64,000 bases of DNA, taken from assembly GCA_964036155.1 (NCBI GenBank), contig OZ038423.1, positions 65,363,249 to 65,427,248 on the forward strand. The letters run 5' to 3'. Below are positions 1 to 12,517 of the stretch, in pieces. This DNA comes from Diploscapter coronatus. Taxonomy: Eukaryota; Nematoda; Chromadorea; Rhabditida; Rhabditidae. A program made the translations under genes and the position numbers. The notes below the pieces were generated by a model. That model was not told where the DNA came from, made no database searches, and saw only the letters and a list, made by a program, of their open reading frames with translations. Within the stretch, counting starts at the first letter, position 1, and each line of letters begins with the position of its first letter.

Positions 1-84
1 TTGATATAAAGAAGAGCAGAGCTGATGAGTTGAGAGATGAGAGAGGAACACAGATAGGGAAAGGGCAACGAGTGAGAATTTAGA

Positions 85-348
85 TTGAAGAAGCACTTTG
101 CAATGATGCAACCAAGTAAAATTATCATGAAGATCAGTTTTTTATCGAATCATTACAATGTGCTCGGAATATTGATTAATGAGAGTTTGGTCCAAGATTT
201 GCCCAATTATAGAAGTGAGGAGAAAATCGATTGCATAATTCATTGCTGGGAGAAATTGAAAATGCCTATTTTGGATGCACGAATAAGGCACCGGCTGCGT
301 AGGAAACTGAGGAATCGTTTGGCGATCGAACCTGATATATATCTTTAA
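85..348 (+). other. Unrecognised 87-codon open frame
   Basis: An open frame of 87 codons. A plausible acceptor (GAATTTAG) lies just upstream, so it could be a terminal exon rather than a whole gene. The C-terminal part is basic and mixed in composition (ARIRHRLRRKLRNRL), without low complexity. I recognise no family. If the MEMO1 gene on the other strand has its last exon left of this window, the frame would lie antisense inside a MEMO1 intron. It may be noise. Confidence 0.2.
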
Positions 349-425
349 TTTACCGCAATCAATTAACTAAGGGTTATTCTAAATAATAATGCCTAAACTC
401 GTAACAAATTTAGTTAAATTATCGT

Positions 426-1927
426 CTATTTAATACTTTTCTGTACCTTGTTTGACTGAGAATAGTTGAGGAATCGAAATTCGTGAGTGTGATTGTTCAT
501 TTGACGGAAATGATCTGCTGCCTGAAATTATTTGGATTAACAAAATCGCAATGAAATAAGAAAGTACCTGCAGCATGAGCAGAATTGGATTCCGACCGCA
601 GATCGTATTCTGCGTCTTCTTCAGATAGTCATTGAATGTGGTCGGGTTCAGGGTCTCGATAGCGTTCATACCCTGGAATTAAGAACTAGGATCAAAAATA
701 TTTGGATCTTATTCATTGTAAACAATTTGACTTATCAACTATCAATGCTATAAAATAATATTTCATTCAGATAATATCATTGGTATTGTTACCGCTCTGT
801 CCAAATTACTGATTTGTTCGTAGATTGGTACACCACTGCTTCTGTCATAAGGAGCGTAGTTGAAACGATCTCCTGTATTAATGGCTTCAATTTCTCAATT
901 TAACAATTTGGTTCTACCGAAGTGACAAAAGTCAGAAGATACGACGAAGAGATTCCTCGGGTTCTCGAGATAGTGCGCGAATATCTTCCCGTATGTCTGC
1001 TGCTTTGAGCCTTGCAGAGAACCAACCAGAACCGGAATTATCGTCGGCTTCCGGCTAAATTATTATTATTATTATTGTTTTTTTTTTTAATTGGCTTATT
1101 AGGCTTTTAGATTTAGAATTTCTCATAGTACATTTTTTAAAAACGTTTTCTCAATGTCTTCATCCGAAATGTATCCAGTTTCAGTATAAAAACAATGACT
1201 AAGCGATTCACTATTATAGTTTTTGTTTCAAAAGTACCCGTGCATGACTTTAGCGAGGAACGGCAACTGCATCTCGATGGAGTGCTCTGCCTCCTCGTCC
1301 GAACGATCCATCAGATCGAAGTGGCGAGTCGCACGCAGCTCGTCATTCACTGCAAACCAGCAGATGTTTCCCTGATGATTTATAATCAATAATAGCATAC
1401 CTGCTTGATCGATATTCAGATCACCCAGAGGCGTACTGTAGCGAGAACAGGTGGTCAGGGCACAGCCACTCAGAGACACCACGTGGGAAGGGCCGAGAAT
1501 GAAGATGCGGTCACTGAACCCATCAAAAGTCAATCAATTATACCTATTCTGAGGTTAATCGATTGGTTCAGGTTTAAATTCGAAAAATGGATATTTAGAA
1601 TAAAAACTTGCACTATAATCATCATACACTTCTTCAGTCGATTGAATTATTATTTATATTTCAAATATATTGACCTAGTTTTTTTGCTTTTTAAATAATC
1701 AGAGGAACATACACTTCATGAGGCACGATCTGTTTGAACGCATAAGCAGCCGTCTCTCCACAATAGGAATATCCAGCATGAGGCGAGATGATAGCTCTAG
1801 CTTTTCCCACTCGCTCTCCAGCTCCATCCAACCACCGAGTCAGTTGCCGGTCTAGTTCCGATTGACTGCCTGCGTACCACGAGCCTGCATGCGATGCCGA
1901 CCTGATTCCTCCCTCTGTGCCGTTCAT
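426..1927 (-). CDS. memo-1: MEMO1-like protein (Memo family), 3' end probably incomplete
   Basis: Memo-family protein, a non-haem-iron-dioxygenase-like fold linked to ErbB2-driven motility and copper/redox biology in animals. Exons on the minus strand run 1927-1713, 1513-1401, about 1360-1254, about 1056-900, about 885-790, 672-600 and 535-447, with consistent phases. The protein starts [20 protein letters not shown]. It retains the metal-site neighbourhoods of the family: [25 protein letters not shown] and NTICGRNP. The human HW in the third motif is HF here. After LNYSQSNK there is either a donor (GTACAG) or read-through to a stop at 426. The usual family C-terminus (SVSYAAGAL-like) was not found in the window, so the last exon probably lies beyond the left edge. 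Family call is secure; the end is not. Confidence 0.88.
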
Positions 1928-4432
1928 TCTAAATCAATACAGGGTAGTCTATCGATAATTCTATAAGCTACATCCGATTATCATTGGATGATGCAAGCAT
2001 CATTTCTCAGAGCGAATGCAGAGATATGACTTATATGTCAGCTATTTTGTACCTTGTTCTGTTGACTGTGAAAGACTGCGGTATGAAGTAGTGAAGGTAG
2101 TGAAGAAGACCCTGAGAGTGGCTGACGGTGAGACGAGGGCACGTCGGTTTGATTGGAGGATACCCGTAGAAGGAGAGGAAGAGGTGTGGAGATGAAGTGC
2201 ACAGATGGAATGCCAACGAGGAGAAGCAGGCACTAGGCACTGGGTGAGGGGCTGGAGGAGCCCGACACGATCTGAAAAGGAGATATTGATTAGGGAACGG
2301 CGGAGTGAACATGGAACGAAAAATCGATGGAAGAGAGGACGGGAACGAATGAGAGAAGCGGGGTAATCACGCGATAGTGGAGAGGAGAAAACATAGTGAA
2401 ATGAAGAAAGAGGAGCGATTGAAGTGAGGAGCGGAAAAAGTGGAAAATAACAAGGAGGAGTATTGGAAGGGAGTGCGGAACGGTTGCGAGGCGGTTGGCA
2501 GAAAGAGAGTTGTCTGACCCTTGAGAACTGATCGATATACCTTCACTCATAATTTCTCGCGAATCGAGAATCGATGCAAAATGAGTCGGGCAGACTGCAG
2601 AGTGTAGTCTCTGCTGTTCTCTGTCATAGCATTCGGCAAACACATCGATTCACTCCTTTCGTATCACAACTTCAACCCTATTGGTCCTTCTAGTTGATGA
2701 TAAAATATCAAAGTAAAGGAAACAAAGTAATTGAATTGTTAGATGAAGTATGTAGGCGTGCGAGTATGCGTATGGGTAGTGAAGAATCGACGAAATGATG
2801 TATGTGAAGGATGGAGATGGGAAGGGGCGAATGAAAAAAGTGAGAGAAAGGGAAGGGGAGAACAGCCCTAGAGAAGGCAGGCAAGCAGACCTAGCTAGGG
2901 ACAGGGACAGAGGCGGTGTGTATGTCTGCCGCGGCCTCCCTTCACTCAGCTGACTGCCTCACTCCTCTGCCCCCTAGTCTTCTAGTCCTCCCCCTGCAGT
3001 GGCTATTCAATATACAATTCACGACGTCCCCGTTCAGTTTGTTTTCTACCTTCTCATTTTCAGCGGCAAGTAGTCAATCCCCAGTTGTACATATTTATTC
3101 TCCGCGCCTTTCTGAAAATTAGAGCCCCTTTGCTATTGTCAACAATCGAGAATGAGAATCTCGGTTGCATCATTTCTAAAAGGAAATTGAATATGAATCA
3201 TTCGAGAAGATCAAATGATTCAAATAAATAATGACCACTTAAATATGTTCAACACGAGAAAGAATTAGCTGAAAATTTAGAAAATTCGTCCTATGATTGA
3301 CTTCGATTTCCACAAGACAAATTGTCAAGTCGCTGATCTCATGAAGACGAGGTTGAACTTCACGCAGCCCAGCTTATTAATTTATGCTTCTTCATATTCC
3401 AGACACAGCATAAATATTTAGCTGAGAAGATTTATAGATTAGTGGATGTGGTTGCTACGCTGCAGGCATGTAGGCAATGCAGTTTCACACCCGAGACTCC
3501 CTATCTGATCCTATGATTCGAGCTTCTCTGAAATGCAACGAAACACGAAAGCTCTCTCATACACAAGCTAAGCCATAAATGATTAAATGATGCAGTGGAA
3601 GAAGAAAAAGAAGATGATAAAACAGGGTTTATTGGAGGCATCAGCAAAAACAAGTAGAAAAAACAAAAAATGAATTATCATAATAATGGTGATGCAATCA
3701 GTGAAAAGTGAGAATATTCAATGAATTGAGGAAATGACTAAGAAGGAAGGATAACCCATGGATACCTACAAATGTATGAGGGAAATTGGTTGCACTGAAG
3801 CAGTGCAACCAAGGGAATGTACTCCACAAGTACTACTGCACTTGCTGCATCAAAACCAATACTACTCTCAAAACTAAGGGAAAACAATTCACCTAGCAAG
3901 TTTTCTAAATGTAAATTATCCATCTTTGCATCACATTTTGACAATGAAATTAACAGTTTCGGGAATATATTATCTTTGTTTAAAATTTGATACATTATTT
4001 AACGATGATGAAAAACAATATTAAAATTAAAAATGAATGAATCAAATAACCGTATGTGTGGGAAGGGAACTGGTAACATTGGTGAATGAATAAATGAATA
4101 AAATCAAGGAGCAAAGAGAAACACAACAAGTTGGGGGAGAACAAATCAATTGGACTGACTGAAAATGCTGAGTCGGAAATCTTCGTAAGATATCGGGTTC
4201 ACGACTCAACAATCAATTTCAATTCAGCTGAAAACTGAGCATAAAATGGGCAGACAATGCTAGGAGTATGACAATTTATGGAAAGAAAAGTTAAGGGAAG
4301 AGAATACTTGATTGTAACAGAGCCAGTTTGGCTAAAGCTTTGCACATTTAGCAAAAGGTATTTCGACTCGAGTTAAATGAATGAATGATCTAGATAACTA
4401 AAATCTATTTAATAGAGTGACCGCTTCTTGCC
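1928..4432. other. Intergenic region between MEMO1 and lipin; GA-rich tract
   Basis: About 2.5 kb between two minus-strand genes. From about 2080 to 2900 the plus strand is strongly purine-rich (GAGA/GGAA tracts), which makes it pyrimidine-rich in the sense direction of MEMO1; it is probably MEMO1 upstream DNA. The frames seen here (for example minus 2290-2643 and 3738-3995) have no recognisable domain. A perfect short hairpin lies at 3786-3812. I see no supportable gene. Confidence 0.5.
3786..3812. repeat. Perfect 12-bp stem hairpin
   Basis: TTGGTTGCACTG, then a 3-base AAG loop, then CAGTGCAACCAA: a perfect 12-bp inverted repeat in the MEMO1-lipin intergenic region. It is too short to assign a function. 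Confidence 0.8.
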
Positions 4433-7400
4433 TCATTTCTTCTTCAGATTCTCAGTGATGGACGTCTTCCTGCTGGCCTCGTATTTGCCCAGCTCCTCAT
4501 CCGTTACTGCTATTATCGGCTCGGTCACTGCGTCGCAGGTCGAATTCCAGTGAGTGAAATCACTGAAATAATACATTTTCAGATATTGAATTAAAAAAGT
4601 TTAGAAATTAGAAGATGCAGACTCACACTTCATTCTCAGTCCTCAATGTATATTATATGAAATCTATCGTTTTGTTGTCACAAAAATAAAATTCACGCAT
4701 TTTTAGATGCACCACTCGAATCGTCAATTAAAAAATAAAGGAATTATTGAAAATTTCATCTACATTAGCGTTAGAGAGTCGCTCGCACAAAACATTTGGA
4801 TGATGAAATGTAACCTACGGCAACAAATCTGCCCACCCTGCCTTACGCATAGGAGGCGATCTGTAGACCAAATGAACGTTTTTTATTTGCAAAAGATTGA
4901 ACATTTGAAATAATAATTCAAAAAATTCTCAACTTTCTTCAATCATTTACAATATAACTATAGGAATTGCTATCACTCGATTTTATACCGTTTATCTTCA
5001 CAATTTAAATCATTGGGTTTTTTTTAAATGATTTTAGTACTCGATTATTTAGACGCTTTTCATGAGAATTTTTTGATAAAAACTTAGATTTTTATTTAGG
5101 ATTTTTTAAACGAGTAAAATAATTTTAGAGAATTCAATCCAAAAAATAATTGAGCTAACGATTCCTGTGGAATATAACTCATTGTTCCAAAATGATAATT
5201 AATCACCTTGCTTTTTTCAAGAAAGCTCAAATTGTGAAAATAAACGAGATAATATTAATAAAGAAAAGAATGAATTACCTGTGTTCGAGAGGCTTGCTCC
5301 AAGGCAGATTGAGTCTTTCCTGCTCTTCCTCGTTATTCTCCTCCGACTTCGTTCTGAATTTATTCAATCGTTTTTTTTTTCCTTTCATTCATTCTTCTTA
5401 CGTGATTCTAACGAGTGGAGGGAAGATGTAATCGACGGTTTCATTGGCGATGATGGTGTAGCTGCCCACATAGCCAACTGAGTCGGAGCGTTTGACTCGG
5501 CCAGAAGGATCGATGATCAGAATGCGCGAGAACGGCACGTCCACTGCTCGGTACGATTTCACATCCTAAAATAATTATAATTATAAGTCGAATTATAATA
5601 TTTGTCAATATAAAATAAAAATCTAATGGAATATCCCCCAAACTTAGCAACATTACTTCATTATTCCTTGTACCTAATCAAAAAGAGCATGGAAAAGAAC
5701 GTGTTAATTCTCAACTACAAGAATTACTGAATAAGAAAATGTGAAATAGGCGATTTTGTCTATTCATTGCCAAATTGTCAAACACAATAAATCATTGAGA
5801 AATAGCATGTGGAATTCTGTCAGATGACAGATAAATTTTGATATAATTTTTTGGGATAAATTGAAACAAACTGAATATTTTATACTTCATATATAAAAAA
5901 AAAAGTCAGAAGAATAAACAACCAACCGTTTCTCGATTGCCGAACCCAGCATAGAATGGATTGTGAGGGAAGAGCTGCTTCAAGTCATTCAGGGCAGCGA
6001 TCTTGAATTCTTCCGGTCGTCGCTCGATGACTTCCCTGTAGAAACGCATTACTTCGTTTCTATTTATCAACTGTTTATACCTTCTGAAAGCAGTGAGAAT
6101 GCTAGTCGGGGAGAGAAGGACAGGTCCGTCAGGCAGCTGCTTACTGTCCTGCGCGATGCTCTTCAGATACTGCTTGGTCGTGTGGCTTTGGCCGATTGCT
6201 CGGGACGAAAGATACACCATTTTGTACCTGAAAAATATATGAAAATGAAAAATTCTAGTCATTAGGTGATAAACTTTTTTCCATAATTCGATTTATTTGC
6301 AAAAGTGTAGCACAAATACTCGAATGATAAATATTCGTGACGATAAAGTATAGGCGTTTGTGTGAAATTTCAGGCAACTTACCCGTTATTCTTGATTCTG
6401 GTATAGAGCTCAGCAACACCCGTATGTGCCCAAGTGCCTCCGATGGCGGGAATGACGTGACCAAGCACATCGCTCTTCGTGATCGTTCCGTCAATGTCAG
6501 AAATCACTATCTGCTCGTACCATTTGTACAGATAAATATTGCAACTGCACCATGTGGTTCCCTGCAATGAAACTTTGGTTGAAAAAGTAATTGAAAAGGA
6601 TTGGTCGAAGAAAATGTTAACTTCCGTTTTAATTGCATTAAAAAGTAGCAGACCTGGAATCGAGTAGTGATGCTAAACCGGCATTCATTTGCACCGTAGA
6701 CAAGCTGGAGAGACTTGAGTTTGGCAGAGGAAAGACGCAGAGAGCGAACATAGCGTTTCTGACTGGTTTCATCGATGAAATCCTCCAGCAATTCGTCTTC
6801 ACTTAACGGGCTGAAATCGAATTTCGTCAATTTGTTTGTTAAAGTAAAAGATAGACATTCACACATCGAAACTCTCAAACCGTTTAACCATGAGCATAAA
6901 AAGTAAGACTAAGAAAAGTACTCCTTTCTATACTATTTCTCACGTTCTAGGTTTCCAAATAGCTACGAAAATGACTCTTGCCATTGAGAATCAAACTCAC
7001 AATATTTCATCGGACGACTGACTCCTCTGTTCACTCGAACTCCGCACTCTGCTGTGCCCAGTTCCTGGCTGTGGAGCCCTCAGTCTCTGTGAATCGTTCA
7101 GATTCACGTTCTCCAAAGTTGGAGTCTGCAAAACATAGTCATTCTCTTTATTTACCCATGAAATTTCTAACCTTTTCCGAAGAAGGACTGGCCAGGGGAG
7201 TGATCCCATCACTGGGGCTTTTCTCGGGAGACTCGGCCATTCCGCTGGCAGAGGTGGGACTGGCTGGTTGGGACACGCCTCGCGAGGCATTCCCACTGTC
7301 TACGCTCATTCTGAAAGTAAAGATGGTGTTTTTTTTTAGAAGTTTTGTTTATCTATGATTCTGATTACAAAAATGAGATTTCCAATTTCGAAAGATTGCT

Positions 7401-10400
7401 GAGAATAATTTCTATTTCGAATTTCTCGAAGTTCAAAATTTCAAATGTTTTTTTTTCGCAAATGCCGTAGAATTTAACTCGTATTTTTTCAACAAAAAAA
7501 AAAATATCTGAATGGCGATAAATCAAACTTACGTAGCGGAAGACGCCTTTCCGAGATACTTCTCGATGGCGACAGGATCGCTTTGTGCATTGGAAATGAG
7601 CTGATCGAGAGAAATGCCCTCCTGCTTCTTTTCTTCTTCCTTTGCAGGCTTGGAGGGGCGAGGCCAGAACCACCAATAACTCGAGCTGTTCGACTGCAAA
7701 CTCATTATAATTCATTTCTGGTTCATTTATTCAATGCTTACCTCCTGTTTCTGGGTTTCTTCCTGCTGTTTCCTCTGATTTTCCTCGCTTCTTGTCTGTG
7801 GAATCTCACCCCATTTCCAGTCCGTCACATCGTGCTGAATTCGTTTATTTCAGTAAGCTTATTATACTTTTGCGTTACCGGTTCAGGCTCATTCCTCTCC
7901 CTGTGCTTGTCGATTTCCGAATCAGACAGAGCTCCTTCAGCAATGCGTTCTGCATCCAGTTTGGAGAGGGAGGTCGAGTCGTTTGCAGCTAAGGGCGAAG
8001 GGGAGGGGGATGAACTCAGAGAAGAGGAGCTCTCGTTGTCAGAGTCGTTCACCTGAACAAGAACAATTACTGAAAGTAGTTTATGAGAAAATCATCAGAA
8101 AAAATTGATGGAAAAGGTGAAAATGAAAAAGCTACAAGTTTTTGACATCGTATTTTATAAGTAATGAGTTGAAATCTTCAAATTAAGAAAACTCATCACT
8201 CACGTATTAAAAGTGACGTTTTCCGAAGGATGATAGAATTTGATTTCAAGTTGAAGTTAGTTGATTTTGATATTTCCAAGAGTAATATAAATTGGATCTT
8301 CGCACATCCATGAACTTTTCAAATTCTCAAACAAATGAAATAAACGAGTCAAACTCACACTGATATTTACAGGGTTGGTCAAATCGAATGTGACTTTGCT
8401 CTTCTTCCTCTCTACGTTCTCTTCAGCCTCATCGTCCGCCTCTACATCCGCGTCTTTCTTCTTCTGCAGCTCCTTTTCCTCTTTTGCCTTCCTGCAAATG
8501 TGTTATCACAATCTTTCATTCATTATCTATTTTATTTCTCTACCTGTAGGCCCTTCTATTCTTCCTGAATTCCTCGAAAGCATCAGCCCTTTCCTTCCTG
8601 CTGAGTTTCTCCGAAAGAGGAAAGGCAGTTTTAGAATTGGGGAAGTAGGAGTATCTAAATGGAATGAATGTCGTGTAATCTGATACCTCTTCCACAAAAG
8701 AAAAGAAAAGGCTCACTTTCTCGGAGGAGTCTTCTTCCGAACAGCGGCAATCAGGGCCATACCTTCTGTGTCAGAGACATGACCACAGTTTGACTCGGAG
8801 ATCGACGACAAATCAGGGAGTGATCTGCAAATAAAAGTTCATTATTTTTTATCTTTAATAGTTTTCGATTAAAAAAATTAGGATTTATCGCGGAAAACAT
8901 ATCATTATTCTTCCGAAATAAATAACGATAAAATGAGCTAATTGGATTTTACGAACAGATCTCTAAATTAGACCTACAGAATAAATGCGGTTTCTTTACA
9001 CAAGGGAAAAAAGATATGCTCTTTTCCTCTCTCGATATGACACACTATCTTCTCTGCGGGTCGAGATTGGAGAAGTCTGTTTACGAAATGATATATGACG
9101 ATACGCAAGAGTGATTGATAAAAAGCGAGAAAAGGAAGAATTACGACATTTTTTATTATGCTAAATTCAGAATAGCTTGTCATTCCGTCTTTACGTCATA
9201 TCCAAGCTTTCATAAAATGTGCCATAATATTTTAATTTAGCAACCAAATTCGTGATTGCTTTTTCTTAGCAAGTAAAAAATACCTGTATTTTCTGTCACT
9301 GAATACAGACGAGCTGAACGGCAGAGTGCGTTTTCTTGCGACCTGACTGAGCGACTGCTCCTCTGCGTGATTGCTCATTCCTTGCCCTGCCCCTGCTTCT
9401 TGTCCAACTCCAAGCTCAGGTTCATCTTCAGGCACAGTGTTCCTTCTCTGAATGAGCTCTGCTGCCTTGCTGCCGGCCACTTCCTGCAGTTTCTTCGCAC
9501 TTTCAGCCAACACCTGAATTTCAATAATTCTTTTTTTATTGAAATGAAATGAAACATCTACTGCATAAATAGCTAAACTTTCTTGTACAATTTCTAATCA
9601 TCTCACCATACTACTCGTTTGTTTATGCATAGAGTTCAATTCATTGCGTAGATTGTTTATGCCTCTTATCACTCGATCACATGTCAGAGTACATTCAATA
9701 TCATCGCTCTTTCATTCGTTGTTTTTCGTATTCGTTTCATTTCGAAAGTAACTAAGCGTGCATTTTCCCCGATTGCGTGGCTGTGTGCCTTTTTACCCCC
9801 ATCGATTATTTCGAAGCTGCCTATTTTAACCTCGTTGCTCTCGTTTTCCTGCCGTCAAAACACAAAACAATTGCTGTGGTGCGAAATTTGAGCTGCCTCC
9901 CTCTTTCCCCTGTCTCAGTTAGTTATGAAATGATAGGGGAAAGGGAAAGGCGAAGAGAAGAGAACTGACCTGATCAGTATTGGAGTTGGCCTTCTGTTCG
10001 GGGAGTGGGGAAGTGATCAGATACTCGGGAATGCCCTGCAAATAGACATCGCTGCAAGGGAGAACGAGTGATTGATTGAATACATTTTGCAGAGTTTAGG
10101 AATCATCAAACAACGAAATATTTTCGTATTGTTTTGCAAAACTTGATTTTACATCAAATTTCACAGAACCAAGTGGTAAACCTATGCAAAATGCTGACAT
10201 TTTTAAAGTAAACAACTCAAGAAGACACCGTATTTACTGATTTCGCCTACAAAATGGTTCACCGTTTCAATAAAGGTATTCTTTGGAATTTTTTGTACGA
10301 ATCATGTGACTCTGGTTTACTTCAAGTCTAGTCTCCAACGATCCATTGATAATTTTTTGTAAGATAAAATTTTCTGACCGCATCATCGACCTCCTCCACG

Positions 10401-10899
10401 AAGAAAGCGACTCCGCTGTCCATGAGCTTCATCTTCAAATCGATCTCCTCTCCATTCACGGCAATGTCCACGTACTGCAATTCGTGGTTTGAGTGCAATT
10501 CTAATGTCTATGAACTAGTACCTTGTTGAGATGGTTGAAGACCCCGTATTTGCCGAATCTGACATGGAAGGGAGTGGATTTGTATTCTCCATCTGGCTGC
10601 TCCACCACAACCACATCGATTGCTCCTGCAAAGACGAACTATTTTTGGAAATCAACAACGAATCAAGATGTATCAATCGGACTTTGAACAATCAGTCGAT
10701 TGAAAAAGTCAATCAACAAATGCAATGACTGACTGGTTGGTTATGAAAACAGACATAAATCGACAAATCAAACAAACATACCGGACACATTGGCGCTGTT
10801 GATTGTGCTGTAGAAATACTGAAATGGAAAGGAATTGTCTGCGAGGTCAAATTGCAAAGATACCTTGACATTCTTGACGAGCCGATATGCATAGTCCAT
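4433..10899 (-). CDS. lpin-1: Lipin, phosphatidate phosphatase (PAP1)
   Basis: Mg2+-dependent phosphatidate phosphatase making diacylglycerol for triacylglycerol and phospholipid synthesis; lipins also act at the ER and nuclear envelope. The start at 10899 gives [20 protein letters not shown] and the N-LIP domain, over four exons down to about 10380 (including [19 protein letters not shown]). A Ser/acidic-rich middle follows (exons about 10050-7000, including DWKWGEIP). The C-terminal LNS2/HAD domain carries the catalytic DxDxT motif as DIDGT at 6484-6498, followed by [22 protein letters not shown] and [14 protein letters not shown]. One intron near 6060-6095 is only about 45 nt. The usual LxxIL-type motif after DIDGT reads LGHVI here. 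The stop is at 4433. My splice model gives roughly 850 residues, close to the family's usual size. Exon borders in the variable middle are less certain than at the two ends. Confidence 0.93.
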
Positions 10900-12517
10900 G
10901 GCTGGCAGGCTGCTCTAGAAGGTGGACATGCAAATGAGCAGATAAGTATGGGGATTTGCTGAAAAGTGAAGAAATTACATGCCAAATCGGGAAAAGGCAA
11001 CGAAAATGAAATGCGCCAATTGGGTGCTGAACAGAGCAAGGAACGGGGTGGAGAGAGAGAAGGAGAAAGGGAGAGGGGAGCAGAGAAGCAGAGATGACAT
11101 TTGAGGGGAGGAAAGGAAAGGGAAAAGAAGAGACAAGGCCAAAGGCATTCCTTCTTCCTCTTTCCTTTCTACATAACCTCACAGCCCAACAACCAACAGA
11201 CAATCAATGCCAATGCAGGTCCGCTATGCAGATTCACAGACTCTCAACCAGAAACAGATCATCTCTCAAGTAGTCAAGGATAGTCCAGGAAAACTGGATT
11301 GAATAATCGATTTATCGTCCACTTTCACTCGATTTTAGAACCTACTCGACGCATGTTCTGGAAAATCTCACGCGTGTCGAAAGATAGTGACGAAAAACTA
11401 GTTGGCATAATGAGACATTCACTAATTCGAGGAAAAACTAACGAGTAACGAACGAAAGAGTGGAAAACTGGGCTCTTTCATGAATGGCTGCCTCGAAGAT
11501 TTCGAAACGTGCAGTGGGCTGATCGATGAATGAAATGGGCATGGAAAGTGAAATGGGGAAGGAAAACGAGAGAAAGTCGAAAAAATGGAGAAACTATGAA
11601 AAATCGAATGATGGCGGAAGAAAGTAGCTGCATTTTGGAGCTTGCTCTCTGACACCGGCTGCCTGCCCCCTTGCCCTTCTGCTTATCAGTTCGATCACAA
11701 TCACTTTCAGTTCCTTTCCCCTTCCTTGCATGCTTTATATCACTCCCCATCGCGCCATTCCCTTCCCATTTATCTTTCTGTCTCTTGTCCCTCTGTCCTC
11801 TATCATTCTGAACGTCTCTGGTTCTCTTCGCTCTTTGCATCCCCTCTCTTCAAGCCTTCAGCACCACGTGGTTTCTAAATCGCAGGTTGTTCCTCATGGC
11901 ATGGAGAGATGAAAGGCAGTGAGCGGTAAGGGGAGGGGGGAGAGATGAAAAGGGGCTGGAAATTTGCCAGCAGAAGGAAAAACCACGCCACCAGACAGGC
12001 CATCTCATCATACATTTACACACAGAAAGACTAGCACATTTTGGCCCATGATTTTTTGGTCTCACTACTCGATTTTCAGTACAGAAACTGCCCTGAAAAT
12101 TTCTAGAACGATTCGAAAAATCACGATTCTCATTTGTGAAAATGAAGATGAGACAATGCAATGCGTTCGGAGGATTTCCGAAATGTGATGAGCAAATATT
12201 CCATCACTTGCCTAAATTCGCCTGGACAAACCAAACGCAAATATTTATTTTCAGCTATCACAAGGACATAATAATGAAAATGGCAGAAATAGTAGTCAAT
12301 TACAATTTTATACAGACAGGAAAGAGGAAAGGTTGAGAAGTTGTCGATGACAAATGAAAATTGAAAGCTAAAACATCGCAAAGATGGAAGACCAAATGCA
12401 AAGAGGAAGAGAAAGGGGAGATTCGAGAGACTGAATAAAGCTAGCTAGCTAGGAGCGCAAATGAGAAAAACGTGAAAATGATTAAAAAAGTGATGGGATC
12501 GGATCGATATTAAGGGT
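10900..12517. other. Intergenic region upstream of lipin; GA-rich and CT-rich tracts
   Basis: About 1.6 kb between the PAN-protein stop and the lipin start. Plus-strand composition is GA-rich at about 11040-11130 and CT-rich at about 11640-11880. It probably holds the lipin promoter and 5' UTR. The open frames here are simple-sequence by-products. No gene is supported. Confidence 0.5.

Noticed and set aside
2290..2643. 117-codon minus-strand frame ending in GA-rich DNA
   Set aside because: Tested as an extra 5' exon for MEMO1: joining its MSEG donor to the MEMO1 acceptor creates an immediate stop.
3738..3995. 85-codon minus-strand frame between MEMO1 and lipin
   Set aside because: It is not compositionally odd, but no domain, no clear donor/acceptor pair and no link to either neighbour; it also contains the short hairpin.
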